DNA of 64,000 nt from Stenotrophomonas sp. 704A1 (GTDB taxonomy: Bacteria > Pseudomonadota > Gammaproteobacteria > Xanthomonadales > Xanthomonadaceae). The stretch spans positions 1,451,501-1,515,500 of the forward strand of contig NZ_CP130831.1 of NCBI RefSeq assembly GCF_030549525.1, given 5' to 3'. The notes under the pieces were generated by a model that saw nothing but the letters and a program-made list of their open reading frames with translations, made no database searches and was not told where the DNA came from. Positions within the stretch are counted from its first letter, which is position 1. Every line of letters starts with the position of its first letter. Position numbers and translations under genes: made by a program. This document shows, one piece after another, positions 1-8,608 of this stretch.

Positions 1-437
1 AGGTGGCCCTGGTGGCCTGGCGGATCACCGCCGGCATGGATCAGCACCAGCGCGGCCCATGCGGGCACGATCGCCAGGGTGCCGGCGAGCAGCTTGAGGA
101 TGCGTGCCGGGCTGCCCGGCTGTGCGCCGAAATTGAAGAAGCGCAGCCAGACCAGCGCGCCCAGCCACCAGGCCACGCCGACCAGGGTCGCGATCTGGAA
201 CAGCACCAGGGTGCCGGCGTCGGCCCATACCAGCAGCACCATCAGCACCAGGTTCAGCACCAGCAGCACGGTGCGCGCCAGGGTGTCTTCGACGTCGGCC
301 AGCTTCAGCCATTCCCACAGGCCGATGAGCAGCACGGCGGCGGCCGCTGCGGCCAGCCATTGCGTGGGCAGCAGCAGGATCGCGGCGATGGCGACCGGCG
401 CCATGATCAGCGCGGCGAGGACTCGGGTCTTGGTCAT
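1..437 (-). CDS. cdsA: Phosphatidate cytidylyltransferase, N-terminal part (runs off the window)
   Basis: About 145 N-terminal codons of CdsA, the inner-membrane enzyme that makes CDP-diacylglycerol from phosphatidate and CTP for phospholipid synthesis. The start reads MTKTRVLAALIMAPVAIAAI and is followed by several hydrophobic segments typical of the family's N-terminal membrane region. The ATG overlaps the uppS stop as ATGA, which fixes the start and implies translational coupling. The C-terminal catalytic signature lies outside the window, so the call rests on the membrane pattern and the classic uppS-cdsA neighbourhood. Confidence 0.85.
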   Translation of the reverse strand, partial: MTKTRVLAALIMAPVAIAAILLLPTQWLAAAAAAVLLIGLWEWLKLADVEDTLARTVLLVLNLVLMVLLVWADAGTLVLFQIATLVGVAWWLGALVWLRFFNFGAQPGSPARILKLLAGTLAIVPAWAALVLIHAGGDPPGHQGH

Positions 438-1201
438 GGGCTGGAGGTCTCGGTGGCCAGGGCGGCGATCTGGGCGCTGGTCAGGCCGAAGCGGCGCTCA
501 CGGCTGGCATAGGCATCCAGCGCCAGCTGCAGCTGCGCAGCATCGAAGTCCGGCCACAGCGTTTCGGTGAACCACAGCTCGGTATAGGCCAGTTGCCACA
601 GCAGGAAGTTGCTGATGCGGGTATCGCCGCCGGTGCGGATGAACAGGTCCGGCGGCGGCAGGTCGGCCAGGGCCACCTGTCGTCCCAGCAGCGATTCGTC
701 GATCTGCTCGGGCAGCAGGCGGCCGGCGGCCACTTCGGCGGCCAGCGCACGCGCGGCGCGCGCGATGTCCTGGCGGCCACCGTAACTGGCGGCGATCGAC
801 AGCGTCAGGGTGGTGTTGTCGGCGGTGCGCTGCTCGGCCAGCTGCATGCGGCTGACCAGCGAGGCACCAAAGCGTTCGCGCTCGCCGATGAAACGCACGC
901 GCACGCCACGTCGATGCAGCTCGTCCACCTCGCGGTCGAGCGCACCGAGGAACAGCTTCATCAGGGCATCGACTTCTTCCTGCGGGCGGCCCCAGTTCTC
1001 GCTGGAGAACGCGAACAGGGTCAGCGCCGGAATGCCCAGTTCCAGGCAGCGCTCGATGGTGCGGTTGACCGCACGCGCGCCGGCGCGATGGCCGATCACG
1101 CGCGGGCGACGGCGCTGCTGCGCCCACCGGCCGTTGCCATCCATGATGATCGCAACGTGGTGGGGCAGGGCGGCCGGCAGGGGAGGCGGGACTGAAGGCA
1201 T
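434..1201 (-). CDS. uppS: Isoprenyl transferase (undecaprenyl diphosphate synthase)
   Basis: A 255-residue cis-prenyltransferase that extends farnesyl-PP with isopentenyl-PP to undecaprenyl-PP, the lipid carrier for peptidoglycan and O-antigen. The N-terminal signature IIMDGNGRWA (about residues 18-27) carries the catalytic Asp and the phosphate-binding residues. The C-terminal DLFIRTGGDTRISNFLLWQ block and the later ELWF are also typical. It starts 5 bp after frr and overlaps cdsA by 4 bp, so it belongs to the pyrH-frr-uppS-cdsA unit. Confidence 0.96.
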   Translation of the reverse strand: MPSVPPPLPAALPHHVAIIMDGNGRWAQQRRRPRVIGHRAGARAVNRTIERCLELGIPALTLFAFSSENWGRPQEEVDALMKLFLGALDREVDELHRRGVRVRFIGERERFGASLVSRMQLAEQRTADNTTLTLSIAASYGGRQDIARAARALAAEVAAGRLLPEQIDESLLGRQVALADLPPPDLFIRTGGDTRISNFLLWQLAYTELWFTETLWPDFDAAQLQLALDAYASRERRFGLTSAQIAALATETSSP

Positions 1202-1206
1202 CGACT

Positions 1207-1761
1207 TCAGACCGACATCAGTTCCTTTTCCTTGTCGGCAACGACTTTGTCGACGTCCTTGATGTTGGCATCGGTCAACTTCTGGATGTCGTCTTCGCCG
1301 CGCTTCTTGTCGTCCTCGCTGATCGCCTTGTCCTTCAGCAGCTTGGCGATTTCCTTGTTCGCGTCCTGGCGGATGTTGCGGATCGCGATCTTGGCGCCTT
1401 CGCCTTCCTTCTGCACCTGCTTGGTCAGTTCCTTGCGGCGCTCTTCGGTCGGCGGCGGCAGGTTGACGCGGATCGAGGTGCCGATGGTGTTCGGGGTCAG
1501 CTCGATGTTGTACAGGCCCTTCTCGATCTCCTTGATCATGCTCTTGTCGAAGGGCGTGACCAGCAGCGAGTGGGCGTCGGCGTTGGAGATCGACGCGACC
1601 TGGTTCAGCGGGGTGCTGGCGTTGCCGTAAGCATTGACCGTGACGCGGTCCAGCAGGGCCGGCGTGGCGCGGCCGGTGCGGATCGAGGTGAGGGTGTGCT
1701 TAAGAGCATCGATGCTCTTGGCCATGCGCGTCTGCGCGTTGTTCTTGATGTCGTTGAGCAT
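1207..1761 (-). CDS. frr: Ribosome recycling factor
   Basis: A 184-residue RRF, the usual length, which splits post-termination 70S ribosomes together with EF-G. Family features include the N-terminal helix MLNDIKNNAQTRMAKSIDAL, the segment IRTGRATPALLDRV, and the C-terminal Lys/Asp-rich helix ending in DKVVADKEKELMSV. It follows pyrH after a 97-bp gap that holds a perfect -10 hexamer and a GC-rich hairpin, so it can be transcribed with pyrH and also on its own. Confidence 0.97.
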   Translation of the reverse strand: MLNDIKNNAQTRMAKSIDALKHTLTSIRTGRATPALLDRVTVNAYGNASTPLNQVASISNADAHSLLVTPFDKSMIKEIEKGLYNIELTPNTIGTSIRVNLPPPTEERRKELTKQVQKEGEGAKIAIRNIRQDANKEIAKLLKDKAISEDDKKRGEDDIQKLTDANIKDVDKVVADKEKELMSV

Positions 1762-1794
1762 CGCCCGGGTCCTGGATGTAACTGGAATCGGGCG

Positions 1795-1837
1795 ATTATA
1801 GGCGAATACGGGACGCTGCCGGGCCTGAATCGGCCCG
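1795..1837 (-). promoter_or_regulatory. Candidate frr promoter (-10) and intercistronic hairpin
   Basis: On the minus strand a perfect TATAAT lies at 1800-1795, in the gap between pyrH and frr. No good -35 is visible 16-18 bp upstream. Just upstream, 1819-1837 forms a stem CCGGGCC / GGCCCGG with a short loop and no T-run. It may act as an attenuator or mRNA-stabilising hairpin after pyrH. The -10 is seen directly; promoter activity is inferred. Confidence 0.45.
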
Positions 1838-1858
1838 GAGGTCGCCCTGCGCTCAGGC

Positions 1859-2587
1859 TCAGGCCGGGTCGCGGCCCTGGACCAGGGTGCCGATGTTCTC
1901 GCCGTGCAGGATCTTCAGCAGTTCGCCGGGCTGGCCCATGTCGAACACGCGCATCGGCAGGTCGCTGTCGCGCGCAAGGGCGAAGGCGGCGGTATCCATC
2001 ACTTCCAGGCCACGGCGGATCACTTCGTCGTAGCTCAGGCTGTCAAAGCGCACCGCGTCGCTGAACTTGTTCGGATCCTTGTCGTACACGCCATCGACCT
2101 TGGTGGCCTTGAGCAGCAGGTCGGCGCCGATTTCGATGGCGCGCAGGGCGGCACCGGAATCGGTGGTGAAGAACGGGCTGCCGACGCCGGCGGCGAAGAT
2201 CACCAGGCGGCCCTTTTCCAGGTGGCGGATGGCGCGGCGGCGGATGTAGTCCTCGCACACGTCGTTGATCTTGATCGCGCTCATCACGCGGGCCTTGGCG
2301 CCGACCTTCTCCAGCGCGTCCTGCATGGCCAGGGCGTTGATGACCGTGGCCAGCATGCCCATCTGGTCGCCGGTGACCCGGTCCATGCCGCCGGCGGCCA
2401 GGCCAGCACCGCGGAAGATGTTGCCGCCGCCGATGACCAGTGCCACTTCGGCGCCGGCCTGCTGGGCCTCGACGACTTCACGGGCCAGGCGGTTGATGAT
2501 CTTGGGGTCGATGCCGTAGTCCTCATCTCCCATCAGCGCCTCCCCGGAAAGTTTCAACAGGATGCGGCGATAGGCGAGCTTGGACAT
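1859..2587 (-). CDS. pyrH: UMP kinase
   Basis: A 242-residue hexameric bacterial UMP kinase of the amino-acid-kinase fold, making UDP from UMP and ATP. The start [18 protein letters not shown] was chosen because the glycine-rich ATP site [10 protein letters not shown] must lie at the N terminus; an open extension of about 88 codons upstream has no family similarity. Other marks are GGGNIFRG and the [13 protein letters not shown] loop. It is preceded by its own promoter-like sequence and followed by frr. Confidence 0.96.
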   Translation of the reverse strand: MSKLAYRRILLKLSGEALMGDEDYGIDPKIINRLAREVVEAQQAGAEVALVIGGGNIFRGAGLAAGGMDRVTGDQMGMLATVINALAMQDALEKVGAKARVMSAIKINDVCEDYIRRRAIRHLEKGRLVIFAAGVGSPFFTTDSGAALRAIEIGADLLLKATKVDGVYDKDPNKFSDAVRFDSLSYDEVIRRGLEVMDTAAFALARDSDLPMRVFDMGQPGELLKILHGENIGTLVQGRDPA

Positions 2588-2618
2588 GGGGACCTCGGGT
2601 GCGTGGAAATCGCGGGCG

Positions 2619-2646
2619 ATTCTACGCGCAAGCGGCGCGCGGCCAA
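2619..2646 (-). promoter_or_regulatory. Candidate pyrH promoter
   Basis: Minus strand TTGGCC (2646-2641), 16-bp spacer, TAGAAT (2624-2619), then about 31 bp to the pyrH ATG. It lies between the HDOD-GGDEF gene and pyrH, allowing pyrH to be expressed independently of the upstream signalling gene. Sequence match only. Confidence 0.45.
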
Positions 2647-2705
2647 AGTCTTTTGTGCGCTGCGGCGCAGTACGGCGGTCGCCCCGTTCATCCGGGGCGA
2701 CGGGT

Positions 2706-4244
2706 TCAGCCCAGCTCGGCCCCCGCAGTGGCCGACAGCTCATCATGCCCCAGTTCGCCGGGGGAGCGTGCGATGACCCGGTTGCGCCCCAGGTTCTTGG
2801 AGCGGTACAGCACGTCATCGGCCGCCCGCAGCAGGTCCTGCACGCCGGCAAAGCGTTCGTAGCCGCCCTGGGTGGCGACGCCGGCCGAGAAGGTGACGAA
2901 CAGCGGGCCGCTTTCCAGCTCCGCCATCGGGGTGGCCACGATGTTGGCCAGCACCCGGCGGATCACGTCCAATGCCACCGATTCGCTGGTATTGGGCAGC
3001 AGCGCGACGAACTCCTCGCCACCGAAGCGGGCCACGGTGTCGCTGTTGCGCAGCTGGCCCTGCAGCTTGCCGGCGAAGGCGCGCAGCACTTCATCGCCGG
3101 TCAGGTGGCCGTGCGCATCGTTGATCTTCTTGAAATCGTCCAGGTCGATGAAGACCACCGACAACGGCCAGCCGTGGCGGCCGGCGCGCAGGAACTCCTG
3201 CTCGAGCACGGCCTCCAGCTGGCGACGGTTGAGCACGCCGGTCAGGGCGTCGCGGTGGGCCTGGTCGGCCAGGCGCTTGGCCCGGGCCTCGAATTCGTCG
3301 GCGCGGCGGCGGGCCTGGTCGGCGTCCTGCAGCTCGCGCAGGTTGCGCAGCGTAGCCAGTTCCTGGGCGTGGTCGATCAGCTCACGCACGCGCGCGGGCG
3401 AGTTCAGCCCGTTCTCGAACAGGCTGGCGATGTCCGGCAGCGCCGCGCTGATACGGGCCAGGACCTGGTCGAAGCGCGCGCTGTCCATCTCCAGCCGGTC
3501 GTGGACCTGCTGCAGGGCGCGCTCGCGGGCGGCGTCGGCATCCTCGTCCAGCCAGATGTCGGCGACCGCGCCGGACAGCTGCACGCAGGTCTGGAACGGG
3601 GTTTCGGCGGCGTCCTGGTCTTCGCTGTGGCGGATGCTGTCCACCAGGTAGCGGGGCAGGCCCCATTCTTCGGCCACCCAGGCGCCGACCTCGGCGTGGC
3701 TGCATCCCAGCGCCTCGCGTTCGCGGGCGACCAGGTCGGGGTTGTCGCGCGCTTCGCGCAGCAGCGGCAGGTAGCGTTCGGACTCGGCCTGGGCCAGGCA
3801 CAGCACGCCCATGTCCTGCAGCAGGCCGGCCAGCATCAGTTCCTCCAGCCGGCGCAGGTTGCGTGCCTGGCCGAGCTGGCTGGCGGCCAGCGCGCTGAGG
3901 ATGCTGCGCTTCCAGGCCCGCTGGCGCAGGTCGTGGTCGGCACCGCCGCTGCCGGTCAGGCCCTGGGTGACGGTGAAGCCCAATGCCAGGCTGATCGTCG
4001 CATTGAGGCCGAGCATGGTCAGTGCCTGGCCGAGATTCTCGATCCGGCGCCGGCTGGCATACAGCGGCGAGTTGGCGATGCGCAGCATGCGGGCGCTCAA
4101 CGCCATGTCGATGGCGATGATGTCGGCAGCAGTTGCGATGTCCGCTTCCGGATCCTGGGCCAGTTCGATGATGCGCAGGGCAATACCGGGCGGCGAGGGA
4201 AGGTTGCGGCAGAGCGCCAGGGCAGCTGTCAGCTCGGGAGGCAT
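2706..4244 (-). CDS. HDOD-GGDEF protein, probable diguanylate cyclase
   Basis: A 512-residue cytoplasmic protein. Residues about 10-210 form an HDOD domain (start [20 protein letters not shown]; later [12 protein letters not shown]), a degenerate HD fold used as a signalling scaffold. Residues about 330-495 form a GGDEF domain with the active-site GGEEF at about 408-412 and an RNSD inhibitory-site motif (RxxD) five residues before it. So c-di-GMP synthesis with product inhibition is expected; activity is not proven. It sits between tsf and pyrH, separated from tsf by a terminator, so it is probably expressed alone. No transmembrane segment is seen. Confidence 0.88.
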   Translation of the reverse strand: MPPELTAALALCRNLPSPPGIALRIIELAQDPEADIATAADIIAIDMALSARMLRIANSPLYASRRRIENLGQALTMLGLNATISLALGFTVTQGLTGSGGADHDLRQRAWKRSILSALAASQLGQARNLRRLEELMLAGLLQDMGVLCLAQAESERYLPLLREARDNPDLVAREREALGCSHAEVGAWVAEEWGLPRYLVDSIRHSEDQDAAETPFQTCVQLSGAVADIWLDEDADAARERALQQVHDRLEMDSARFDQVLARISAALPDIASLFENGLNSPARVRELIDHAQELATLRNLRELQDADQARRRADEFEARAKRLADQAHRDALTGVLNRRQLEAVLEQEFLRAGRHGWPLSVVFIDLDDFKKINDAHGHLTGDEVLRAFAGKLQGQLRNSDTVARFGGEEFVALLPNTSESVALDVIRRVLANIVATPMAELESGPLFVTFSAGVATQGGYERFAGVQDLLRAADDVLYRSKNLGRNRVIARSPGELGHDELSATAGAELG

Positions 4245-4441
4245 GTCGGGTCGTTCAATTCCATTAGGACAAGAATACCTAGGAATGCATCACAGTCTGC
4301 GACTTTCGTTCCTGTTATGTGACTGCAGCTTCCCTGCGCCGAGTATCGGCCTGATTCGCGCACAACGCAAAGACCGGCCGCGTCGGGCCGCGCCCGGCGC
4401 CGGTGTGCGCACCCTCCTGCGACGCAGGTGCCGGTGACGCG

Positions 4442-4476
4442 GACAAAAAAAGAGCCGCGGTTTCCCGCGGCTCCTT
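4442..4476 (-). terminator. Rho-independent terminator after tsf
   Basis: On the minus strand GAGCCGCGG-GAAA-CCGCGGCTC is followed by seven T residues. It lies 30-60 bp past the tsf stop codon and ends the rpsB-tsf transcript before the HDOD-GGDEF gene. Confidence 0.9.
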
Positions 4477-4505
4477 CTGGTCGCTTCACGGCCGCAAGGC
4501 TGCGA

Positions 4506-5384
4506 TCAGACCTGCATCGCCTTGGCGACTTCGGCGGCGTAGTCTTCCACCACCTTCTCGATGCCTTCGCCGACGATCAGCAGCTGGAAGCCCGCCACAT
4601 CGGCGCCGGCGGCCTTGACCACCTGCTCGACGGTCTTGTCGCCGTCCAGCACGTAGCTCTGGCCGTACAGGGTCACTTCGCTGACGATCTTGTTGATCTT
4701 GCCAGCCATGATCTTTTCCAGGATTTCAGCCGGCTTGGCCTTGTCCTTGTCGGACATCTTGGCCAGCTCGATTTCCTTTTCCTTGGCGATGTACTCGGCC
4801 GGCACGTCGGCCGCCTTGTTGTGCGGCGGCTTCAGCGCAGCCACGTGCATCGCCAGGCCGCGGGCCAGTTCGACGTCGCCGCCGATCAGGTCGACCAGCA
4901 CGCCAACCTTGCCGTTGGTGTGGACGTAGGAGCCGATGTTGCCGGTGGTGTCCAGCTTGACCAGGCGACGGATCTGGATGTTTTCACCCAGCTTCTGGAT
5001 CGAGGTGGCGCGGGCTTCTTCGACGGTTTCGCCGCTGGCCAGCTTGGCCGCCTTCAGCGTTTCGACGTCGGCGGCGCCCGATGCCAGGGCGGCAGCGGCG
5101 ACCGAATCAACGAAGTTCTTGAAGTTGATGTCGTTGGCGACGAAGTCGGTTTCCGAGTTGATCTCGACCAGCACGGCCTTGCCGCCGTCCTGGGCCAGGC
5201 CCAGGCGGCCTTCGGCGGCCACGCGGTCAGCCTTCTTGTCGGCCTTGGCGGCACCGGACTTGCGCAGGGCTTCAGCGGCGGCGTCGATGTTGCCGCCGGC
5301 CTCGGTGAGTGCCTTCTTGCATTCCATCATGCCGGCGCCAGTGCGCTCGCGCAGTTCCTTGACCAGGGAAGCAGTGATTTCCAC
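4506..5384 (-). CDS. tsf: Elongation factor Ts
   Basis: A 292-residue nucleotide-exchange factor for EF-Tu. The N-terminal UBA-like region holds the hallmark [13 protein letters not shown] (about residues 14-26), and the core domain holds [15 protein letters not shown]. It lies 125 bp downstream of rpsB on the same strand, the standard rpsB-tsf operon, with a terminator directly after it. The intergenic space contains two GC-rich stem-loops (around 5413-5434 and 5484-5502) that could tune readthrough, as in other rpsB-tsf operons. Confidence 0.97.
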   Translation of the reverse strand: MEITASLVKELRERTGAGMMECKKALTEAGGNIDAAAEALRKSGAAKADKKADRVAAEGRLGLAQDGGKAVLVEINSETDFVANDINFKNFVDSVAAAALASGAADVETLKAAKLASGETVEEARATSIQKLGENIQIRRLVKLDTTGNIGSYVHTNGKVGVLVDLIGGDVELARGLAMHVAALKPPHNKAADVPAEYIAKEKEIELAKMSDKDKAKPAEILEKIMAGKINKIVSEVTLYGQSYVLDGDKTVEQVVKAAGADVAGFQLLIVGEGIEKVVEDYAAEVAKAMQV

Positions 5385-5509
5385 GGGATTACCTCACGAA
5401 AGAAAGGGGTTGGGCCGGCATGGTGGCCGGCCCGTGTGACAGTCTCCTGTCGTCGCGCCATCGGCAGCGGACAGGAAAGGTGGGCGCCAGGCGCCCACCG
5501 GGGCCTGGA

Positions 5510-6313
5510 TCAGGCCTGGGCTTCGCCCTTGTCGGCAGCAGCCTTCTTGGCCGGAGCGCGGCGGGCCGGCTTGGCGTCTTCGGCCGGAGCGTCGGCGAAC
5601 TCTTCCTCACGGACGGTGGCGGCGTGCGGAGCAGCAGCCTTGCCTTCCAGCACGGCGTCGGCGGCAGCGCGCGAGTACAGCTGCACGGCGCGGATGGCGT
5701 CGTCGTTGCCCGGGATCGCGTAATCCACCAGCTCCGGGTTGTAGTTGGTGTCGACCACGGCGATCACCGGGATGCCGAGCTTCTTGGCTTCCTTGATGGC
5801 GATGTCTTCATGGCCGATGTCGATCACGAAGATCGCGTCCGGCAGGCGGTTCATGTCCTTGATGCCGCCCAGCGAGGCTTCCAGCTTGTCGCGCTCGCGA
5901 CGCAGGCCCAGCACTTCGTGCTTGACCAGCTTCTCGAAGGTGCCGTCGGTCTCACCGGCTTCCAGTTCCTTCAGGCGGGCAACCGACTGCTTGACGGTAC
6001 GGAAGTTGGTCAGGGTGCCGCCCAGCCAACGCTGGTTCATGAACGGCATGCCGCAACGCTCGGCTTCTTCGCGGATGGTTTCGCGGGCGCTGCGCTTGGT
6101 GCCCAGGAACAGGACGGTGCCGCGCTTCTGGGCAATCGACGAGATGAAGTTCATCGCATCGTTGAACAGCGGGACGGTCTTTTCCAGGTTGATGATGTGG
6201 ATCTTGCCGCGGGCGCCGAAGATGTACGGCGCCATCTTCGGGTTCCAGTAGCGGGTCTGGTGGCCGAAGTGGACGCCGGCTTCCAGCATCTGACGCATGG
6301 TGACCTGGGGCAT
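5510..6313 (-). CDS. rpsB: 30S ribosomal protein S2
   Basis: A 267-residue S2. The start [20 protein letters not shown] matches the family, and an AGGAG element sits 6-7 bp before the ATG. Typical blocks include [28 protein letters not shown] and the C-terminal [20 protein letters not shown]. After residue about 225 there is a low-complexity Ala/Lys/Glu tail, longer than in E. coli. The 5' leader is about 220 nt long, room for the S2 autoregulation known in other bacteria. The usual divergent partner map is 6 kb away because a pilus operon lies between. Confidence 0.97.
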   Translation of the reverse strand: MPQVTMRQMLEAGVHFGHQTRYWNPKMAPYIFGARGKIHIINLEKTVPLFNDAMNFISSIAQKRGTVLFLGTKRSARETIREEAERCGMPFMNQRWLGGTLTNFRTVKQSVARLKELEAGETDGTFEKLVKHEVLGLRRERDKLEASLGGIKDMNRLPDAIFVIDIGHEDIAIKEAKKLGIPVIAVVDTNYNPELVDYAIPGNDDAIRAVQLYSRAAADAVLEGKAAAPHAATVREEEFADAPAEDAKPARRAPAKKAAADKGEAQA

Positions 6314-6532
6314 TGCAATACTCCTGATGGGGAACCGGCGATTCCGCCCGCGGGATAGGTATGCGGGACGCGTGGAAGCGCGGAAGGTTCCGGGGTTGGG
6401 CTTCCCTGTTGCCTCCGTGGCCGAACTCCTTGCGGAGCACCCCGGCACGGATGGGGGCAGCAGGTGTGGATTCACCGGTGACGTCCGGTGTGGACGGTAT
6501 CCCGCGCACTGGGGCGGCAGGACATCCGGCGG

Positions 6533-6562
6533 ATTATAGCCCGCCGGGCGCGCTCGCCGCAA
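6533..6562 (-). promoter_or_regulatory. rpsB promoter
   Basis: Minus strand TTGCGG (6562-6557), 18-bp spacer, perfect TATAAT (6538-6533), about 220 bp before the rpsB ATG. The -35 lies inside the last codons of the upstream chaperone gene, and that gene's TAA stop (6536-6534) is part of the -10 hexamer. Confidence 0.7.
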
Positions 6563-7250
6563 TGGCCGGGTCCAGCGGGGGCAGCGCGGTCTCGGCGCTG
6601 CCCTGCAGCCGGGCCCGGAAGCGGCCACCGGCGTAACCGCCGGCGCGCGCCGGCAAGGGCCACAGGCGCTGCCGGCCCGGCAGCACGTAACCGGCCAGGC
6701 CGGCAATCACCGGGTGGCGCTGCCCCCCGGCATCGATGAACACCAGATCGGCCAGCTGCGCATGGCCATTGCCGGCATTGTAGAGCCACAACCGGGGCGG
6801 CTGCCCGGCCTGCGCCTGCAGCTGCACCTGCAGGGCGGCGGCCAGCGGCGCAGGCGGATCAAGGAACACCGGCAGCGAGTAGCGGATGGCGGATGCGGCC
6901 TGCGCGCCGGGCGTCGGGCTGATCACCAGCCGGTAGGCCTGCTGCGTGGCGACGGGCGCCGGGCGCAACCGCACCACCCGCAGCCGTTGCCGCTGCCCGG
7001 CGCCGATCTGCAGCCGGCCCGGGCTGAGCGCGACCCCGTCTGCGGGCAGCAAGCGTTCCTCCGCGCCCTGCTGCTCCCAACGGTACAGCCGCGCCTCACC
7101 GCTCCAGGCCGTGGCCTCCGGATTGCGCAGCCACAGCTCGCCATCGGCCCGGGTGGCCGGCAGCCGCAGCTGGGTACTGGACAGTTCCAGCGCCGCTACG
7201 GTGTGCGCCGGCAGCGCCAGCGCAAGCGCGAGAAAGAGCCGGCGCAGCAT
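6534..7250 (-). CDS. Second periplasmic pilus chaperone (PapD-like)
   Basis: A 238-residue secreted protein with signal peptide ([16 protein letters not shown]) and the two-domain immunoglobulin-like layout of pilus chaperones. The opening strand [20 protein letters not shown], the RLYRWEQ stretch and the subunit-groove strand RLRVVRLRP are recognisable; the final domain ends RFRARLQGS. It is a diverged paralogue of the chaperone at 10988-11728. The ATG overlaps the stop of the 81-codon gene before it (TGATG), so it is translationally coupled. A second chaperone at the end of the operon could serve the tip subunit; this is inference. Confidence 0.8.
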   Translation of the reverse strand: MLRRLFLALALALPAHTVAALELSSTQLRLPATRADGELWLRNPEATAWSGEARLYRWEQQGAEERLLPADGVALSPGRLQIGAGQRQRLRVVRLRPAPVATQQAYRLVISPTPGAQAASAIRYSLPVFLDPPAPLAAALQVQLQAQAGQPPRLWLYNAGNGHAQLADLVFIDAGGQRHPVIAGLAGYVLPGRQRLWPLPARAGGYAGGRFRARLQGSAETALPPLDPAIAASAPGGL

Positions 7251-7495
7251 CAGTAGGTCACCGTCACCGTGCGCTGTGCGGCCTCGTCCGCGGACAGTGC
7301 CGGCGACAACGCCTGGACCTGCGGCGGCACCGTTTCAGCGGCATCGCTGCGCTGCTGGGGCGGTGGCCCGGCGCGCGCGTCGGTGATCTGCAGGGTGATG
7401 GCCAGGCCGGCCTGCGCGGGCGCATCGGCCGCCTGCGCGGAGGCGATGCACGATGACGCGGCGCAGGCCAGCGCGAGGAAGGAACGCAGGTGCAT
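7250..7495 (-). CDS. Small secreted protein of the pilus operon, unknown function
   Basis: 81 residues with a clear signal peptide (FLALACAASSCIASAQA). The mature part of about 58 residues starts with a beta-strand-like GLAITLQITDAR and ends in RTVTVTY. That ending matches the C-terminal strand of the two spore-coat-U subunits in this operon (TATITY, TVTITY). All three genes end in CTACTGA. It may be a reduced or decayed subunit, or a short strand-donating peptide. Overlap with the next start supports translation. Confidence 0.6.
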   Translation of the reverse strand: MHLRSFLALACAASSCIASAQAADAPAQAGLAITLQITDARAGPPPQQRSDAAETVPPQVQALSPALSADEAAQRTVTVTY

Positions 7496-7588
7496 CGTAG
7501 GCCGGTGGAAGGAGACGCTGGCGGTATCGGCCGCTGCGGTCCGATCTGAAGAGCGCCCGGGCGCAGGCCGGCCGCTCAGTAGGCGCGC

Positions 7589-8608
7589 TCAGTAGGTGAT
7601 GGTGACCGTGACGGTGTCGGTGTAGGCGCCGGGTGGCGTGAGCGTTGCGCTGGTGGGGGCGACCCGTCCGTAGATGGTCAGGGTCTGCGCCGATCCGGTG
7701 CCGGTGCCGGGCACGGTGCTGGTGTTGAGCACGTTGCCCCAGCGCACGGTGCGCGCGGCGTTCTGGTACAGCTCGTACGGGACGGTGGCGCCGGTGCTGC
7801 CGATGCGCATGCGCCGGTTGCCGCTGCCATCGGCATTGCTGCCGTTGTTCAGTCCTATCTGGAAGGGGCTGCGGTTGACGCAGGTCAGGCTGAACACGGC
7901 GGTGCGGTCGATGTTGGCGGTCACCGCGCCGGTACTGATGCCGAAATCCATCGGTGCAGTCACATAGGTGCCGCAGGCGGGGTTGACCGTGGCGTTGGCA
8001 ACCACCGACATCGTCGCCGTGACCAGGCCCGAATTGCCGGTCACGGCGGGCGGTGTGGTCGTGCAGCTGGCCGGGTAGGCCGGGGTGCCCAGCACCGGCT
8101 CGTTGTAGGCGTACTGGAAGGTGGCGGGCAGGGTGCTGGTGAACGTGCCCGCCGACAGCACCTGGTTGGCGGGGTAGCGGCCATACAGGGTGACCGTGCC
8201 GGCGCCGGAGCCGCCCAGTGCGGGAACCGAGTACTGCATCTGGTACATGGCCCACGCCGGGCTGCTGGCGCTGCTGCTGCCGATCACGGTGGTACGGGTG
8301 GAATTGCTGTAGATCTGATAGTTGAGGCGGTCGCCGAAGGTATTGGCGAACGTGCGCGAGGGGGTGATGGTGGTGCCGCCGGTACCGGCCGGCAGGCCCA
8401 CGCAGAAGGTCACCCGGACATTGGCCAGCAGCGCGACCGCACCGGTGGTGCAGTTGATGGTGAAGGTGGTGGTGGTATCGACCTGGCCGTTGGACACCGG
8501 GCCGAACGACAGCGTGGGGCTGGTCAGCGAGCAGCTGGTGGCAGCGTGGGCCGGCAGTGCGAGGCTGCCCAGCCACAGCGCCAGCAGCAGGCCGAGCACG
8601 CGGGTCAT
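7589..8608 (-). CDS. Two-domain spore-coat-U pilus subunit, probable tip adhesin
   Basis: 339 residues: signal peptide (GLLLALWLGSLALPAHA), a first SCPU domain beginning ATSCSLTSPTLSFGPV (about residues 22-165) and a second from about residue 185 to the end at TVTVTITY. Cysteine pairs occur in both domains. Two-domain members of archaic chaperone-usher operons (such as CsuE) sit at the pilus tip. The start overlaps the usher stop as ATGA. An open frame of about 125 codons upstream is a shadow of the usher gene. Confidence 0.82.
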   Translation of the reverse strand: MTRVLGLLLALWLGSLALPAHAATSCSLTSPTLSFGPVSNGQVDTTTTFTINCTTGAVALLANVRVTFCVGLPAGTGGTTITPSRTFANTFGDRLNYQIYSNSTRTTVIGSSSASSPAWAMYQMQYSVPALGGSGAGTVTLYGRYPANQVLSAGTFTSTLPATFQYAYNEPVLGTPAYPASCTTTPPAVTGNSGLVTATMSVVANATVNPACGTYVTAPMDFGISTGAVTANIDRTAVFSLTCVNRSPFQIGLNNGSNADGSGNRRMRIGSTGATVPYELYQNAARTVRWGNVLNTSTVPGTGTGSAQTLTIYGRVAPTSATLTPPGAYTDTVTVTITY

